A stretch of 28,482 nt of DNA, from positions 1 through 28,482 of the forward strand of contig CAZBBB010000035.1 of NCBI GenBank assembly GCA_964490005.1, written 5' to 3'. The translations under genes were made by a program, and so were the position numbers. The DNA is from CAZBBB01 sp964490005. GTDB taxonomy: Bacteria; Planctomycetota; B15-G4. Below the pieces are notes generated by a model that did no database searches, was not told the origin of the DNA, and saw only the letters and a list, made by a program, of their open reading frames with translations. Shown one piece after another: positions 7,921 through 16,393 of this stretch. The stretch's first letter is position 1. Each line of letters opens with the position of its first letter.

Positions 7921-10467
7921 TCAGCGCCCGGCCTCGAGTTCGGCCACCGCGGCGCGCGCGCCGACGTGCCCGGGGTCGAAGGCCAGCACGGTGCGGTGCA
8001 GCACGAGCGCCGTCTCGCGGTCGCCGCGGCGCTCGACGAGCGAGGCCAGCGCGAATCGCAGCTCGGCCGAAGCGAGGTCGCAGGCGATGGCGCGGCGCAG
8101 CAGGTGCTCCGAGCCGCCGGGATCGCCCTGCCGCTCGAGGCGCTCGGCCAGGCCGAGGATGCGCTCGCGCAGGTAGACCCAGTCCGGCAGGCCCGCGAGC
8201 GCGTCGATGAGCGCGTCGGCCTCGACCGGCGGCGTCTCGTCGGCATCCTCCTCGTCGAAGGGGCGGCCGGCGGGGCCGGCCTCCCAGACCACGGCCCGCG
8301 TGCCTCCGAGCAGGTGCTGCCAGCTCTTGAAGCGGTCGCGGACGATGGCCGAGACGGGCGCGATCTCGTCGGGCAGCACGCCGACCCAGGGCATCGGGTC
8401 GCGCCGGTAGCGCGCCATGAACTCGAGCCCCAGGCGCAGGCGCCCGGAGCTGCCGTCGGCCCGCAGCGCGCTGCGCACGGCGACGACGGCGCGTTCGTCG
8501 CGCAGCGCCTGGTCAAGCGGCGCGACGAGTTCGATCAGGCCGCGATCGGCGAACACCATGCAGGCGATGCCGAGCCCGTCGACGCCGATCTCCTCGAAGT
8601 CGGCCGTGACCTCGGGGTGCCGGCGCAGGATCTCGTCGACGCGCGAGGGCGGCACGGTGAGTTCCTCGTCGCGCAGCAGCAGGCCGAGGGCGGCGCGCCG
8701 CGTGCGCGGATGGTCGGAGATCAGGTACGCGTGCGGGAAGACCCGCAGCGCCGAGGCCATCACGGCCTTGAGGTCGGTGATGTCCACGTCCGCCAGGTCG
8801 TACCACTGGCACAGCGTGCCGCCGGGCACGAGGCGCCGACGCGCCAGCTCGAAGAACTCGACCGTGCCCGTGAGCGCCGTGCGCCGATCGGCGCGGGCGT
8901 CGGGGGCGAGCACGATCACGTCGTACGAGCCGTGGTCGGTCGAGAGGAACTGCCGCTCGCTGCCCGAGGTCGGCGGGTCGGAGCCGGGCCAGGGCCGCGG
9001 GTCCCAGTCGGACGGCGTGGGATACGGCTGCAGCCAGTGCAGCGTGACCGGGCCGTGCATCCAGGCCGCGCGCGCCGCCTCGGCGCCGCCCGAGGAGACG
9101 ACGAGCACGCGCGCCGGCGGTCCGTGCATCAGGATCGGCAGGTGCGCGAAGCGGCGCTCCTGGCCGTCGCTGCGGCCGAAGGGCGCGCGGCCGTCGATCG
9201 CGACGAGGTCGCGCTGCGTGAGCGCGTCGCGCACGAGCAGCGCGTGTCCCTCGGTCGTGCGGACCGACGCCGTCGCGAGGACGGCCTGCGGACCGGGGCG
9301 CGGCCCGAGGCCGGACAGCGAGGCGATCGCGACGCCGAGCAGGGCGCCCAGCGCGGCGCGCGGCCGCGGACGCCGCGCGAGCGCGGCGAGCAGCACGGGC
9401 ACGGCGAGCAGCAGCGCCGTGCCGCGCGGGCCCAGGCGCGGCAGCAGGGCGAAACTGAGGAGCGGCGCGAGCAGCACCAGCGCCGCGGGGACGCAGGCCA
9501 GACGCAGCGCGGCGCCGCGCGAGCGCAGCAGCAGACCCAGCCCCAGTCCCGGCAGGAGGGCGACGAGCGCCACCTGTCCGGCATCGGCGAGCTGACTGCG
9601 CTCGAGCACGCGCGGCACGCTCGGCGTCGCCGGCAGCAGGCACGTCGTCGCGAGGGCCGCCACGCCCAGCCACAGCGCCGCCGTCCGGCGCGGTGGAAGG
9701 CGGGTGGCGGCCGCCGCGACGAGGGCGGTGCAGGCGGCCAGCGCCGCGGCGGGCAGCGCGCCGCGGTCGAGCTGCTCGACGAGTTGCCGGCCCGCGACGA
9801 GCAGCACCGCGCCGACGAGCAGCAGCGCGGCGCCCGCGCCGTCGGCGAGCCGCGCCGACGACACGCGGCGCTCGCCCTGTTCGGCGAGCAGGATTCCCGC
9901 CGTTCCCGCGAGCAGCGCCGCGACCTGCAGCGATCGCCCGGGCCCCAGCAGCACTTCGGCGAACCAGGCGCCCACGAGCCAGCCGACCCCGAGGCCGACC
10001 AGCAGCGCGGCGCCGCCGTCGCGGCGGCCGTCGCCCGTGAGCAGGCCGAGCAGCACGCCGAGCGCGGGCGCCAGCGGCAGCGCGCAGCCCGCGGCCACCA
10101 GCGCGACGTGCGGGTAGTAGGGGAGCACGAGCTGTCCGCGCAGCCCGAGGGCCGCGACCTCGCGCCACCACGGCAGCAGCGCGGCCGCGAGGAAGCCGCC
10201 CGCCACGACCAGCCCGGTGAGCCACCACTGCGCGCGACGCGTCCACGTGCGGCCGGCCGTGCCCGCGGCCCACCACCAGCCGGCGGAGAACAGCGCGCCG
10301 AGCACGGCCAGACCCAGATGGCGCGGCGGCCAGCGGTCCACCGCCGGCAGCAGCACGGCGTCGGGCAGCGTCGTCGAGACCAGGGCCGCGGCGAAACCCG
10401 CGAGCAGGGCCGCGGCGCGCGGGGCGCGGCCCTCGCCTTCCGGCCCGGACGTCGCGAGGCTGCTCAT
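7921..10467 (-). CDS. multi-pass membrane protein with spermidine-synthase-like domain and TPR tail
   Basis: The 848-residue protein has three parts. Residues about 15-385 are a run of roughly ten or more hydrophobic segments. Residues about 390-690 resemble the spermidine-synthase/methyltransferase fold fused to transporter-like regions: ARVLVVSSGGAEAARAAWMHG sits where the SAM-binding glycine loop should be, and YDVIVLAPDA...TVEFFELARRRLVPGGTLCQWYD matches 'YDvIivD..DP...Fy..v...L.pGG...qw'. Residues about 765-845 hold TPR-like helices. The acidic YDVI(I/V)D-type catalytic motif is replaced by LAPDA and the glycine loop is weak, so polyamine synthesis is doubtful. It is divergent from acsA. 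A TAGAAT on the minus strand (10481-10476) lies only 9 nt before the ATG. Confidence 0.75.
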   Translation of the reverse strand: MSSLATSGPEGEGRAPRAAALLAGFAAALVSTTLPDAVLLPAVDRWPPRHLGLAVLGALFSAGWWWAAGTAGRTWTRRAQWWLTGLVVAGGFLAAALLPWWREVAALGLRGQLVLPYYPHVALVAAGCALPLAPALGVLLGLLTGDGRRDGGAALLVGLGVGWLVGAWFAEVLLGPGRSLQVAALLAGTAGILLAEQGERRVSSARLADGAGAALLLVGAVLLVAGRQLVEQLDRGALPAAALAACTALVAAAATRLPPRRTAALWLGVAALATTCLLPATPSVPRVLERSQLADAGQVALVALLPGLGLGLLLRSRGAALRLACVPAALVLLAPLLSFALLPRLGPRGTALLLAVPVLLAALARRPRPRAALGALLGVAIASLSGLGPRPGPQAVLATASVRTTEGHALLVRDALTQRDLVAIDGRAPFGRSDGQERRFAHLPILMHGPPARVLVVSSGGAEAARAAWMHGPVTLHWLQPYPTPSDWDPRPWPGSDPPTSGSERQFLSTDHGSYDVIVLAPDARADRRTALTGTVEFFELARRRLVPGGTLCQWYDLADVDITDLKAVMASALRVFPHAYLISDHPRTRRAALGLLLRDEELTVPPSRVDEILRRHPEVTADFEEIGVDGLGIACMVFADRGLIELVAPLDQALRDERAVVAVRSALRADGSSGRLRLGLEFMARYRRDPMPWVGVLPDEIAPVSAIVRDRFKSWQHLLGGTRAVVWEAGPAGRPFDEEDADETPPVEADALIDALAGLPDWVYLRERILGLAERLERQGDPGGSEHLLRRAIACDLASAELRFALASLVERRGDRETALVLHRTVLAFDPGHVGARAAVAELEAGR

Positions 10468-10581
10468 GCGCGGCGATTCTAGGGTCCCGGACGTCGCGTT
10501 CGTCTCTGGTATCGTCGCGCCGGTCGTCGCGACGGGGCGTGTCGGTCGGCCGCTGCGACGCCGCCCGAGCCGGAGCCCGCC
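10468..10581. promoter_or_regulatory. divergent promoter region for the membrane protein and acsA
   Basis: This 114-nt spacer holds two outward-facing -10-like hexamers: TAGAAT on the minus strand (10481-10476) for the membrane protein and TATCGT on the plus strand (10510-10515) for acsA. Neither has a convincing -35. GGAG at 10572-10575 is the acsA ribosome binding site. No operator repeat is obvious. Confidence 0.35.
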
Positions 10582-12522
10582 ATGAGCGAAGAGGTCGTCC
10601 ATCGCCCGCCCGCCGAGTTCGCGCGCCGCGCGCGCGTCTCCTCCCTCGACGAATATCGCGCGCTGTACGCCTCGTCGGTCGCTGAGCCCGAGGCCTTCTG
10701 GGCCGACGTGGCGCGGCGCCTGTCCTGGGACCGCCCGTTCGACACGGTGCTGAGCGGCGACTTCGGCGCGGGGACGATCCGCTGGTTCGACGGCGGTCGC
10801 CTGAATGCCAGCGTGAACTGCCTCGACCGGCACGTGCAGGCCGGCCGCGGAGCGCGCACCGCGATCCTCTGGGAGGGCGACGAGCCCGGCCAGCAGACCT
10901 CGCTCAGCTACGCCGAACTGCTGGCGCGCGTGTGCCGCTTCGGCAACGCCTTGCGGGCCCGCGGCGTGAAGAAGGGCGACCGGGTCTGCATCTACATGCC
11001 GATGGTGCCCGAACTGGCCGTGGCCGTGCTCGGCTGCGCGCGCATCGGCGCGATCCACAGCGTCGTCTTCGGGGGCTTCTCGGCCCAGTCGCTGCGCGAC
11101 CGCATCCTCGACAGCAGCTGCCGCACGGTCGTGACGGCCGACGAGGGCCTGCGCGGCGGCAAGCGCATCGCCCTCAAGGCCATCACGGACGAGGCGCTGG
11201 CCGGCGTCGAATGCGTGCGCGAGGTCATCGTGCTGCGGCGCACGGGCGGCGCGGTCGCGCTGCGGCCGGGCCGGGACCTGTGGTGGCACGAAGTCGTCGA
11301 CGCGCCGGGCGTGTCCGAGACCTGCGCGCCCGAGAGCATGGAGGCCGAGGACCCGCTGTTCATCCTGTACACGTCGGGCTCGACCGGCAAGCCGAAGGGC
11401 GTGCTGCACACGACGGGCGGCTATCTCGTGTACGCGAGCTGGACCCACGAGCTGGTCTTCGACCTGCGCGACGACGACGTCTACTGGTGCACCGCCGACG
11501 TCGGCTGGATCACCGGCCACAGCTACATCGTGTACGGGCCGCTGTGCAACGGCGCGACGACGCTCATGTTCGAGGGCGTGCCGAACTGGCCCGACGCCGG
11601 CCGCTTCTGGGACGTGGTCGACAAGCACCGCGTCACGCTGTTCTACACGGCGCCGACGGCGATCCGGGCGCTCATGGTCGCGGGCGACGAGCCGGTGAAG
11701 CGGCGCTCGCGCGCCAGCCTGCGCCTGCTCGGCACGGTGGGCGAGCCGATCAACGTCGACGCCTGGAACTGGTACCACGAGGTGGTCGGCGAGCGGCGTT
11801 GTCCGATCGTCGACACGTGGTGGCAGACCGAGACCGGCGGCATCCTCATCGCGCCGCTGCCGGGCGCCACGCCGACCAAGCCGGGCAAGGCCACGCTGCC
11901 GCTGCCGGGCGTGCGGCCGGTGCTCGTCGACGAGCGCGGCGAGGTCCTCGTCGGCAACGGCGTCGAGGGACGGCTGTGCCTCGAGTTCCCCTGGCCGGGG
12001 ATGATGCGCACGGTGTGGGGCGACCACGAGCGCTTCCGCCGCACCTACTTCAGCCAGTTCCCGGGCCGGTACTTCACCGGAGACGGCGCGCAGCGCGACC
12101 AGGACGGCTATTACCGCATCACCGGCCGCGTGGACGACGTCATCAACGTCTCGGGGCACCGGCTCGGGACGGCCGAAGTCGAGTCGGCGCTCGACGAGCA
12201 CGAGGCGGTCGTGGAGGCCGCCGTCGTGGGCATGCCGCACCCGATCAAGGGGCAGGGCATCTTCGCCTTCGTGACCCTGGCCGGAGGACGGCAGGGCGAC
12301 GACGCGCTGCGCGCCGAGCTGGTCGCGACCGTGCGCCGGGTGATCGGCCCGATCGCCAGCCCCGACCGCATCCAGTTCGCCCGGGCCCTGCCCAAGACCC
12401 GCAGCGGCAAGATCATGCGCCGGATCCTGCGGCAGATCGCCGCCGGCAAGGTCTCCGATCTGGGCGACACCAGCACGCTCGCCGACCCCTCGGTGGTCGA
12501 GGCGCTCGTCCGGGGCGACTGA
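10582..12522 (+). CDS. acsA: acetyl-CoA synthetase (AMP-forming)
   Basis: AcsA activates acetate with ATP to acetyl-AMP and then acetyl-CoA in the cytoplasm. The 646 residues equal the usual length. The AMP-binding P-loop YTSGSTGKPKG is at 263-273 and WWQTETGG at 413-420. The C-terminal motif KTRSGKIMRRILR carries the catalytic lysine at K610, the residue acetylated in homologues. The acetate pocket follows the Salmonella enzyme: I310 (usually V), T311, V386 and W414, and the pocket tryptophan argues for acetate over longer acids. ATG at 10582 follows GGAG with 7-nt spacing. It appears to be a single-gene unit with a small hairpin right after the stop. Confidence 0.97.
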   Translation: MSEEVVHRPPAEFARRARVSSLDEYRALYASSVAEPEAFWADVARRLSWDRPFDTVLSGDFGAGTIRWFDGGRLNASVNCLDRHVQAGRGARTAILWEGDEPGQQTSLSYAELLARVCRFGNALRARGVKKGDRVCIYMPMVPELAVAVLGCARIGAIHSVVFGGFSAQSLRDRILDSSCRTVVTADEGLRGGKRIALKAITDEALAGVECVREVIVLRRTGGAVALRPGRDLWWHEVVDAPGVSETCAPESMEAEDPLFILYTSGSTGKPKGVLHTTGGYLVYASWTHELVFDLRDDDVYWCTADVGWITGHSYIVYGPLCNGATTLMFEGVPNWPDAGRFWDVVDKHRVTLFYTAPTAIRALMVAGDEPVKRRSRASLRLLGTVGEPINVDAWNWYHEVVGERRCPIVDTWWQTETGGILIAPLPGATPTKPGKATLPLPGVRPVLVDERGEVLVGNGVEGRLCLEFPWPGMMRTVWGDHERFRRTYFSQFPGRYFTGDGAQRDQDGYYRITGRVDDVINVSGHRLGTAEVESALDEHEAVVEAAVVGMPHPIKGQGIFAFVTLAGGRQGDDALRAELVATVRRVIGPIASPDRIQFARALPKTRSGKIMRRILRQIAAGKVSDLGDTSTLADPSVVEALVRGD

Positions 12523-12538
12523 GCACGGCAGCCCGTGC
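12523..12538 (+). terminator. hairpin immediately after acsA
   Basis: GCACGG and CCGTGC pair over 6 bp around a CAGC loop, starting at the base after the stop codon. No T-tract follows. It is a plausible transcript end for acsA but weak by classical criteria. Confidence 0.3.
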
Positions 12539-12806
12539 CACCCGCCAGGGGCGGGGTCCGCGCGAAGGGGGGCGAGCGGGCGCCGTGGGGAGCCGGGCCT
12601 ACATTCCGATGCGAGCACCAGTCGATAGGCGCCGTGAAGGCGACCCGGCCCGTGAGCTCTCCGCTAACATATGGGGGTAGACTGATCGGTTCGGGGGACG
12701 TCGAGGCACGTACTGCGCGCGTGCCGCGCCGGCTCCCGCCTGTTGGATCCGTACCCGCGAGCGGGCGCTCCGCGCATCCCGCCCGCACTGTGCTGGAAGG
12801 TCGACC
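12539..12806 (+). promoter_or_regulatory. leader/promoter region of the FG-GAP protein gene
   Basis: Most of this non-coding stretch is GC-rich. The exception is an A/T-richer island at 12661-12690 holding TAACAT (12665-12670) and TAGACT (12678-12683), either of which could be a -10 element. Transcription from there would leave a 5' leader of about 115-135 nt. GGAAGGT, 6 nt before the ATG at 12807, is a good ribosome binding site. No open frame with coding character, tRNA-like fold or recognised riboswitch was seen. Confidence 0.3.
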
Positions 12807-14543
12807 ATGAACATCGCGATCGAAGCCCTCGGTGACGCCCCGTTCGGCGCCTCGCGCGTCCGCACCTCGCCCCGGTGCGTCCCCGCCCTGCTGGCGGGTC
12901 TGCTGGCCTGGCCGGCGGCGCTGCCCCAGGCGCAGCCGGGTGAGGTCATTCTCGACCGCCGCATCAGCCAGACCGACGGCGGCTTCACCGGCCAGCTCGA
13001 CGACCTCGACCTGTTCGGGCAGTCGGTCGCTTCGCTGGGCGATCTCGACGGCGACGGCGTGGGCGACATCGCCGTGGGGGCGATGCGGGACGACGACGGC
13101 GGGCCCAACCGCGGCGCGGTCTGGATCCTGTTCCTCAACGCCAACGGGACGGTGAAGTCGACCGCCAAGGTCAGCGACACGGCCGGCGGCTTCACGGGCG
13201 TGCTCGACGACAACGACGAGTTCGGCTCCTCCGTCGCCAACCTCGGCGATCTCAACAACGACGGCGTGGTCGACCTCGCGGTCGGCGCGGCCAAGGACGA
13301 CGACGGCGGCACCGATCGCGGCGCCGTCTGGGTGCTGTTCCTCAACGCCGCCGGCGGCGTGCAGTTCCACAACAAGATCAGCGCGACGACGCCGCTGCTC
13401 TCCGGGCTGCTCGACGACGTCGACCTGTTCGGGTTCTCGGTCTGCGCCCTCGGCGACTTCAATGGCGACAACATCGAGGACCTGGCGGTCGGCGCGGTCC
13501 TCGACGACGACGGCGGCACCGACCGCGGCGCCGTGTGGCTGCTCATGCTCAAGGCCCTCGGCGGCCTCAACGCCGTCGGCAAGCTCAGCGCCACCTCGGG
13601 CAACCTGACCGGGCCGCTGGCCGACAGCGTCCAGTTCGGCACGAGCATCGCCGCGCTGGACCGCAACGCCGACGGCGTGCCCGACCTGGCGGTCGGTTCG
13701 CGCGACGACGACGACGGCGGCCCCGACCGCGGCGCGGTCTGGGTCCTGCAGATGAATGCGGCCATGAGCATCGCGGCCGAGCAGAAGATCTCGGCCACCC
13801 AAGGGGGCTTCTCGGGCGCGCTCGCCGACGGCGACCGGCTCGGGTCCTCGGTGTCCTTCGTGGGCGACCTCGACGGGGACGGCATCTCCGAACTCGCGGC
13901 CGGCGCCCCCGAGGCCGACGCGGGCGGCCCCAATCGCGGCGCGGTCTGGGTGCTGCATCTCGCGGCCGACGGGACGGTGCTCGACCAGGAGAGCATCAGC
14001 GCGACGTCCGGCGGCTTCAGCGGTCTGATCGAGGACGGCGACAACTTCGGCTTCGCGGCCTGCCTGCTCAAGACGACCGCCTTCGGCTGCACGAACTTCG
14101 CTTCGACGCAGCGCTTCTCGAACGACGGCGGGAGCAAGCGCGGCGCCGTGAGCCTGCTGCGGCTGAGCACGGGCACCTTCACCAACCTCGGCAACGCCCT
14201 GTTCGGCACGCCGGGCTTCCCGTTGCAGACGGCCAGCGGCCTGCCCGCGACCGGCAACCTCGTGACCTATCTGCTCAGCAACGCGAAGACCCAGGCGCCG
14301 TCGACGTTCGTGCTGAGCCTCGGCGAGCTGTGCGTGCCGCTCAAGGGCGGCGTGCTCGTGCCCAGCCCGATGCTGGTGCTGCCCGGCTTCAACACCGGCT
14401 TCATCGGCAAGGTCAAGCTCGAGTCGGTCTGGCCCTCGGGGATTCCCGCCGGGCTCAAGCTCTACACGCAGTTCTGGACGGTGGACGCGGGCAGCCCCAA
14501 GGGCCTCTCGGCCAGCAACGCCGTCGTGACCGTCACCCAGTAG
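12807..14543 (+). CDS. secreted FG-GAP repeat (integrin-alpha-like beta-propeller) protein
   Basis: The 578-residue exported protein has a long N-terminus with a hydrophobic core (CVPALLAGLLAWPAALPQAQ, 24-43). Six tandem repeats follow between about 52 and 458. The anchor RGAV(W/S) recurs at 102, 171, 240, 308, 377 and 446, a period of 68-69 residues. Most repeats carry an integrin-type Ca2+ loop such as DLDGDGVGD (79-87) or DLNNDGVVD, plus an acidic DDDGG turn. Repeat 6 has lost the Ca2+ loop. Residues about 459-578 form a separate C-terminal module ending GLKLYTQFWTVDAG...SNAVVTVTQ, which I associate with planctomycete exported proteins. The likely role is cell-surface binding or adhesion, with no enzyme motif. 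It stands alone with its own leader. Confidence 0.88.
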   Translation: MNIAIEALGDAPFGASRVRTSPRCVPALLAGLLAWPAALPQAQPGEVILDRRISQTDGGFTGQLDDLDLFGQSVASLGDLDGDGVGDIAVGAMRDDDGGPNRGAVWILFLNANGTVKSTAKVSDTAGGFTGVLDDNDEFGSSVANLGDLNNDGVVDLAVGAAKDDDGGTDRGAVWVLFLNAAGGVQFHNKISATTPLLSGLLDDVDLFGFSVCALGDFNGDNIEDLAVGAVLDDDGGTDRGAVWLLMLKALGGLNAVGKLSATSGNLTGPLADSVQFGTSIAALDRNADGVPDLAVGSRDDDDGGPDRGAVWVLQMNAAMSIAAEQKISATQGGFSGALADGDRLGSSVSFVGDLDGDGISELAAGAPEADAGGPNRGAVWVLHLAADGTVLDQESISATSGGFSGLIEDGDNFGFAACLLKTTAFGCTNFASTQRFSNDGGSKRGAVSLLRLSTGTFTNLGNALFGTPGFPLQTASGLPATGNLVTYLLSNAKTQAPSTFVLSLGELCVPLKGGVLVPSPMLVLPGFNTGFIGKVKLESVWPSGIPAGLKLYTQFWTVDAGSPKGLSASNAVVTVTQ

Positions 14544-14566
14544 GAGCCGCGGGTGCGACGTGCGCG

Positions 14567-14585
14567 GCGCGGGGCGGGCCCGCGC
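14567..14585. terminator. GC hairpin between convergent genes
   Basis: GCGCGGG and CCCGCGC form a perfect 7-bp stem around a 5-nt loop, placed between the stop codons of the FG-GAP gene (14543) and the radical SAM gene (14602). The location suits a bidirectional terminator. No T-tract is present on either strand. Confidence 0.35.
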
Positions 14586-14601
14586 GGGCCGACGACCGGA
14601 C

Positions 14602-16266
14602 TCAGCCGGTCAGGCTGCCCTTGGTCCACTGGTCGATCTCGCCGCGGTCCTGCATGACCTCGGCCCGACCGGCGGGCAGCTGCTCCTCGGCGCCGCGGAA
14701 GAAGTTCGTCGCGCGCCACCAGATCTTGGCGAGTCGGCCCTGCGGCTTGTAGAGGCCGAGCGCGCGCGCCTGGTTGTAGGCCCACAGCCGGTTGTAGATC
14801 GGCTTCCAGTCCCACAGGTCGAGCACGAACTGCGGGATGTGCCGGCCGACCCACAGCATCGGGCGGCTGATCAGGAAGCGCTTGAACCAGCGCGGCATGA
14901 CGTAGTTGGCGCAGCCCATCGCGATCATCACGTGGTTCACGTAGCGATGGCCCTTGTGCTCGAAGGGCTGGAAGCTCTTGGCGTTGTACAGCTCGGGGTC
15001 GGCCGTGATCTCGCCGCCCTCGATGGCGCGCTTGTAGAGCGGCGAGCCCGGGTAGAACACGAAGGTGAAGACCGCCAGGCTGACCCAGTTCGGCAGCGCC
15101 TCGATCAGGCGCACCGTCGCGGTCACGTCCTCCTCGGTCTCGTAGGGGCAGTCCACGATGAAGTCGAGCGTGACGACCATCTTGCGACGGTAGTACGTGT
15201 CGATCATCCACATCTTCTCGATGAACAGCTTGTTCGGGAAGTCGCGGTCGTAGACGCGCTTGTTGAAGTCCTCGCTGCCGGTCTGCACGCCGACCGCCAC
15301 GACGCGGAACCCGATGTCGAACATCAGGTCGAGCTTGTCCTTGCTGAGGCTGGCGGGCGTCGCGGTCGAACCCCACCACGCGTCGAAGAGCAGGTCGGGG
15401 ATCTTCTCGCGCGAGAGCGTCGCGAACTCCTCGAGCGCCTTCTTGCTGCGCAGGAAGAAGTCGTCGTCGCTGAAGAAGAAGGACCGGAAGAACGGGAAGC
15501 GGTCCTTCATGTGCCGCAGTTCGTCGACGACGTCGGGCAGGCTGCGGAAGCGCACCGACTTCTGGCCGGCGAAGATCTGCTTGTAGGTCGCGTTGTAGCA
15601 GAAGCTGCAGCGGAAGGCGCAGCCGCGCGAGGACAGCACGGGATAGGTGGGGAAGCCCAGCGGCGCGTTGTTGTGGTACTTCTCGAGCAGCGCCATGGTC
15701 ATCGGCTGCAGGCGGCCCTGATCGAGGATCCAGTGCGTGTCGATCTCGTAGTCGGGCCAGGGCATGCGGTCGAGGTCGATGAGCAGCGGCCGCATCGGGT
15801 TGGAGCGGATCTCGCCGGCCTCGTCGCGGAACCAGAAGTTCTCGACGCCGGAGAAGTCCTCGCCGTTCGCGAACTTCTCGACGAACTCCGGCAGCGCCTC
15901 GTCGCCCTCGCCCTGGCACAGGATGCGGACGTGCTTGATGGCCTCTTCGGGCGCGATCGTGCAGTGCACGCCGCCCCAGACCTGCGTCACGGCCGGATGG
16001 TCGCGATACACGCGCTCGGTGACGCGGATCGCGCGCAGGAAGTTGTCCGACAGGAAGCTGTACAGGACGAGCTGGGGGGCCTGGTCGCGGATCAGGTCGG
16101 AGAACTGCGCCAGCACGGACTCGGGGTAGTAGTTCTCGCCGTCCTGGGTGAGGCACACGAAGCTGACGTCGTGCCCCTGCTTGCGGAGGGCCGCCGAGAG
16201 GATGCGCGAGCCGTCCGCGAAGATGGTGTTGTTGAGGCTGACGAAGACGATCTTCAGGCGGCGCAC
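14602..16266 (-). CDS. B12-binding-type radical SAM protein
   Basis: The 554-residue protein has the cobalamin-binding-fold plus radical SAM architecture. The N-terminal Rossmann-like domain (about 1-130) starts RLKIVFVSLNN and contains GGVHCTIAPEEAI (98-110), the family's 'GG.HaT..peeal'. A canonical DxHxxG B12 ligand motif is not seen, so cobalamin may not be bound. The [4Fe-4S] motif CAFRCSFC gives C216, C220 and C223. A C-terminal extension of about 130 residues follows the barrel. The substrate is unknown and there are no partner genes. GTG at 16266 is chosen because the conserved domain starts there and a -10-like TACGAT (16341-16336, minus) lies upstream. An ATG at 16347 would add an Arg/Pro-rich stretch overlapping that element. 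Confidence 0.88.
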   Translation of the reverse strand: MRRLKIVFVSLNNTIFADGSRILSAALRKQGHDVSFVCLTQDGENYYPESVLAQFSDLIRDQAPQLVLYSFLSDNFLRAIRVTERVYRDHPAVTQVWGGVHCTIAPEEAIKHVRILCQGEGDEALPEFVEKFANGEDFSGVENFWFRDEAGEIRSNPMRPLLIDLDRMPWPDYEIDTHWILDQGRLQPMTMALLEKYHNNAPLGFPTYPVLSSRGCAFRCSFCYNATYKQIFAGQKSVRFRSLPDVVDELRHMKDRFPFFRSFFFSDDDFFLRSKKALEEFATLSREKIPDLLFDAWWGSTATPASLSKDKLDLMFDIGFRVVAVGVQTGSEDFNKRVYDRDFPNKLFIEKMWMIDTYYRRKMVVTLDFIVDCPYETEEDVTATVRLIEALPNWVSLAVFTFVFYPGSPLYKRAIEGGEITADPELYNAKSFQPFEHKGHRYVNHVMIAMGCANYVMPRWFKRFLISRPMLWVGRHIPQFVLDLWDWKPIYNRLWAYNQARALGLYKPQGRLAKIWWRATNFFRGAEEQLPAGRAEVMQDRGEIDQWTKGSLTG

Positions 16267-16393
16267 GATGTCGTTTCTCGGTGAGCGCGTCGGGGGGAGC
16301 CGGGCGCGCGGGGAGCCGGCCCGAGGCGAGCCCTCATCGTAGCGCATGCGCCGCGCGGCCCGCCCGCGCATTCCGTGCGCGGCGCGGGGCGAG
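16267..16393 (-). promoter_or_regulatory. upstream region of the radical SAM gene
   Basis: This 127-nt spacer lies between aroDE and the radical SAM gene, both on the minus strand. It holds a -10-like TACGAT (complement of 16336-16341) and otherwise very GC-rich sequence. No good -35 is visible. Confidence 0.25.

Noticed and set aside
7966..10482. A plus-strand open frame of 838 codons opposite the membrane protein
   Set aside because: The translation is Arg/Gln/Gly/Ala-rich without structure. The minus strand encodes clear membrane helices and a spermidine-synthase-like domain.
10468..12618. Upstream extension of the minus-strand membrane protein frame through acsA
   Set aside because: It lies wholly antisense to acsA, a strongly conserved gene, and adds no domain. 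The start at 10467 is used instead.
14577..14590. Perfect 14-nt palindrome GGCCCGCGCGGGCC as an operator or recombination site
   Set aside because: It overlaps a longer stem (14567-14585) between convergent stops, where a terminator is more likely. Short GC palindromes are expected by chance here.
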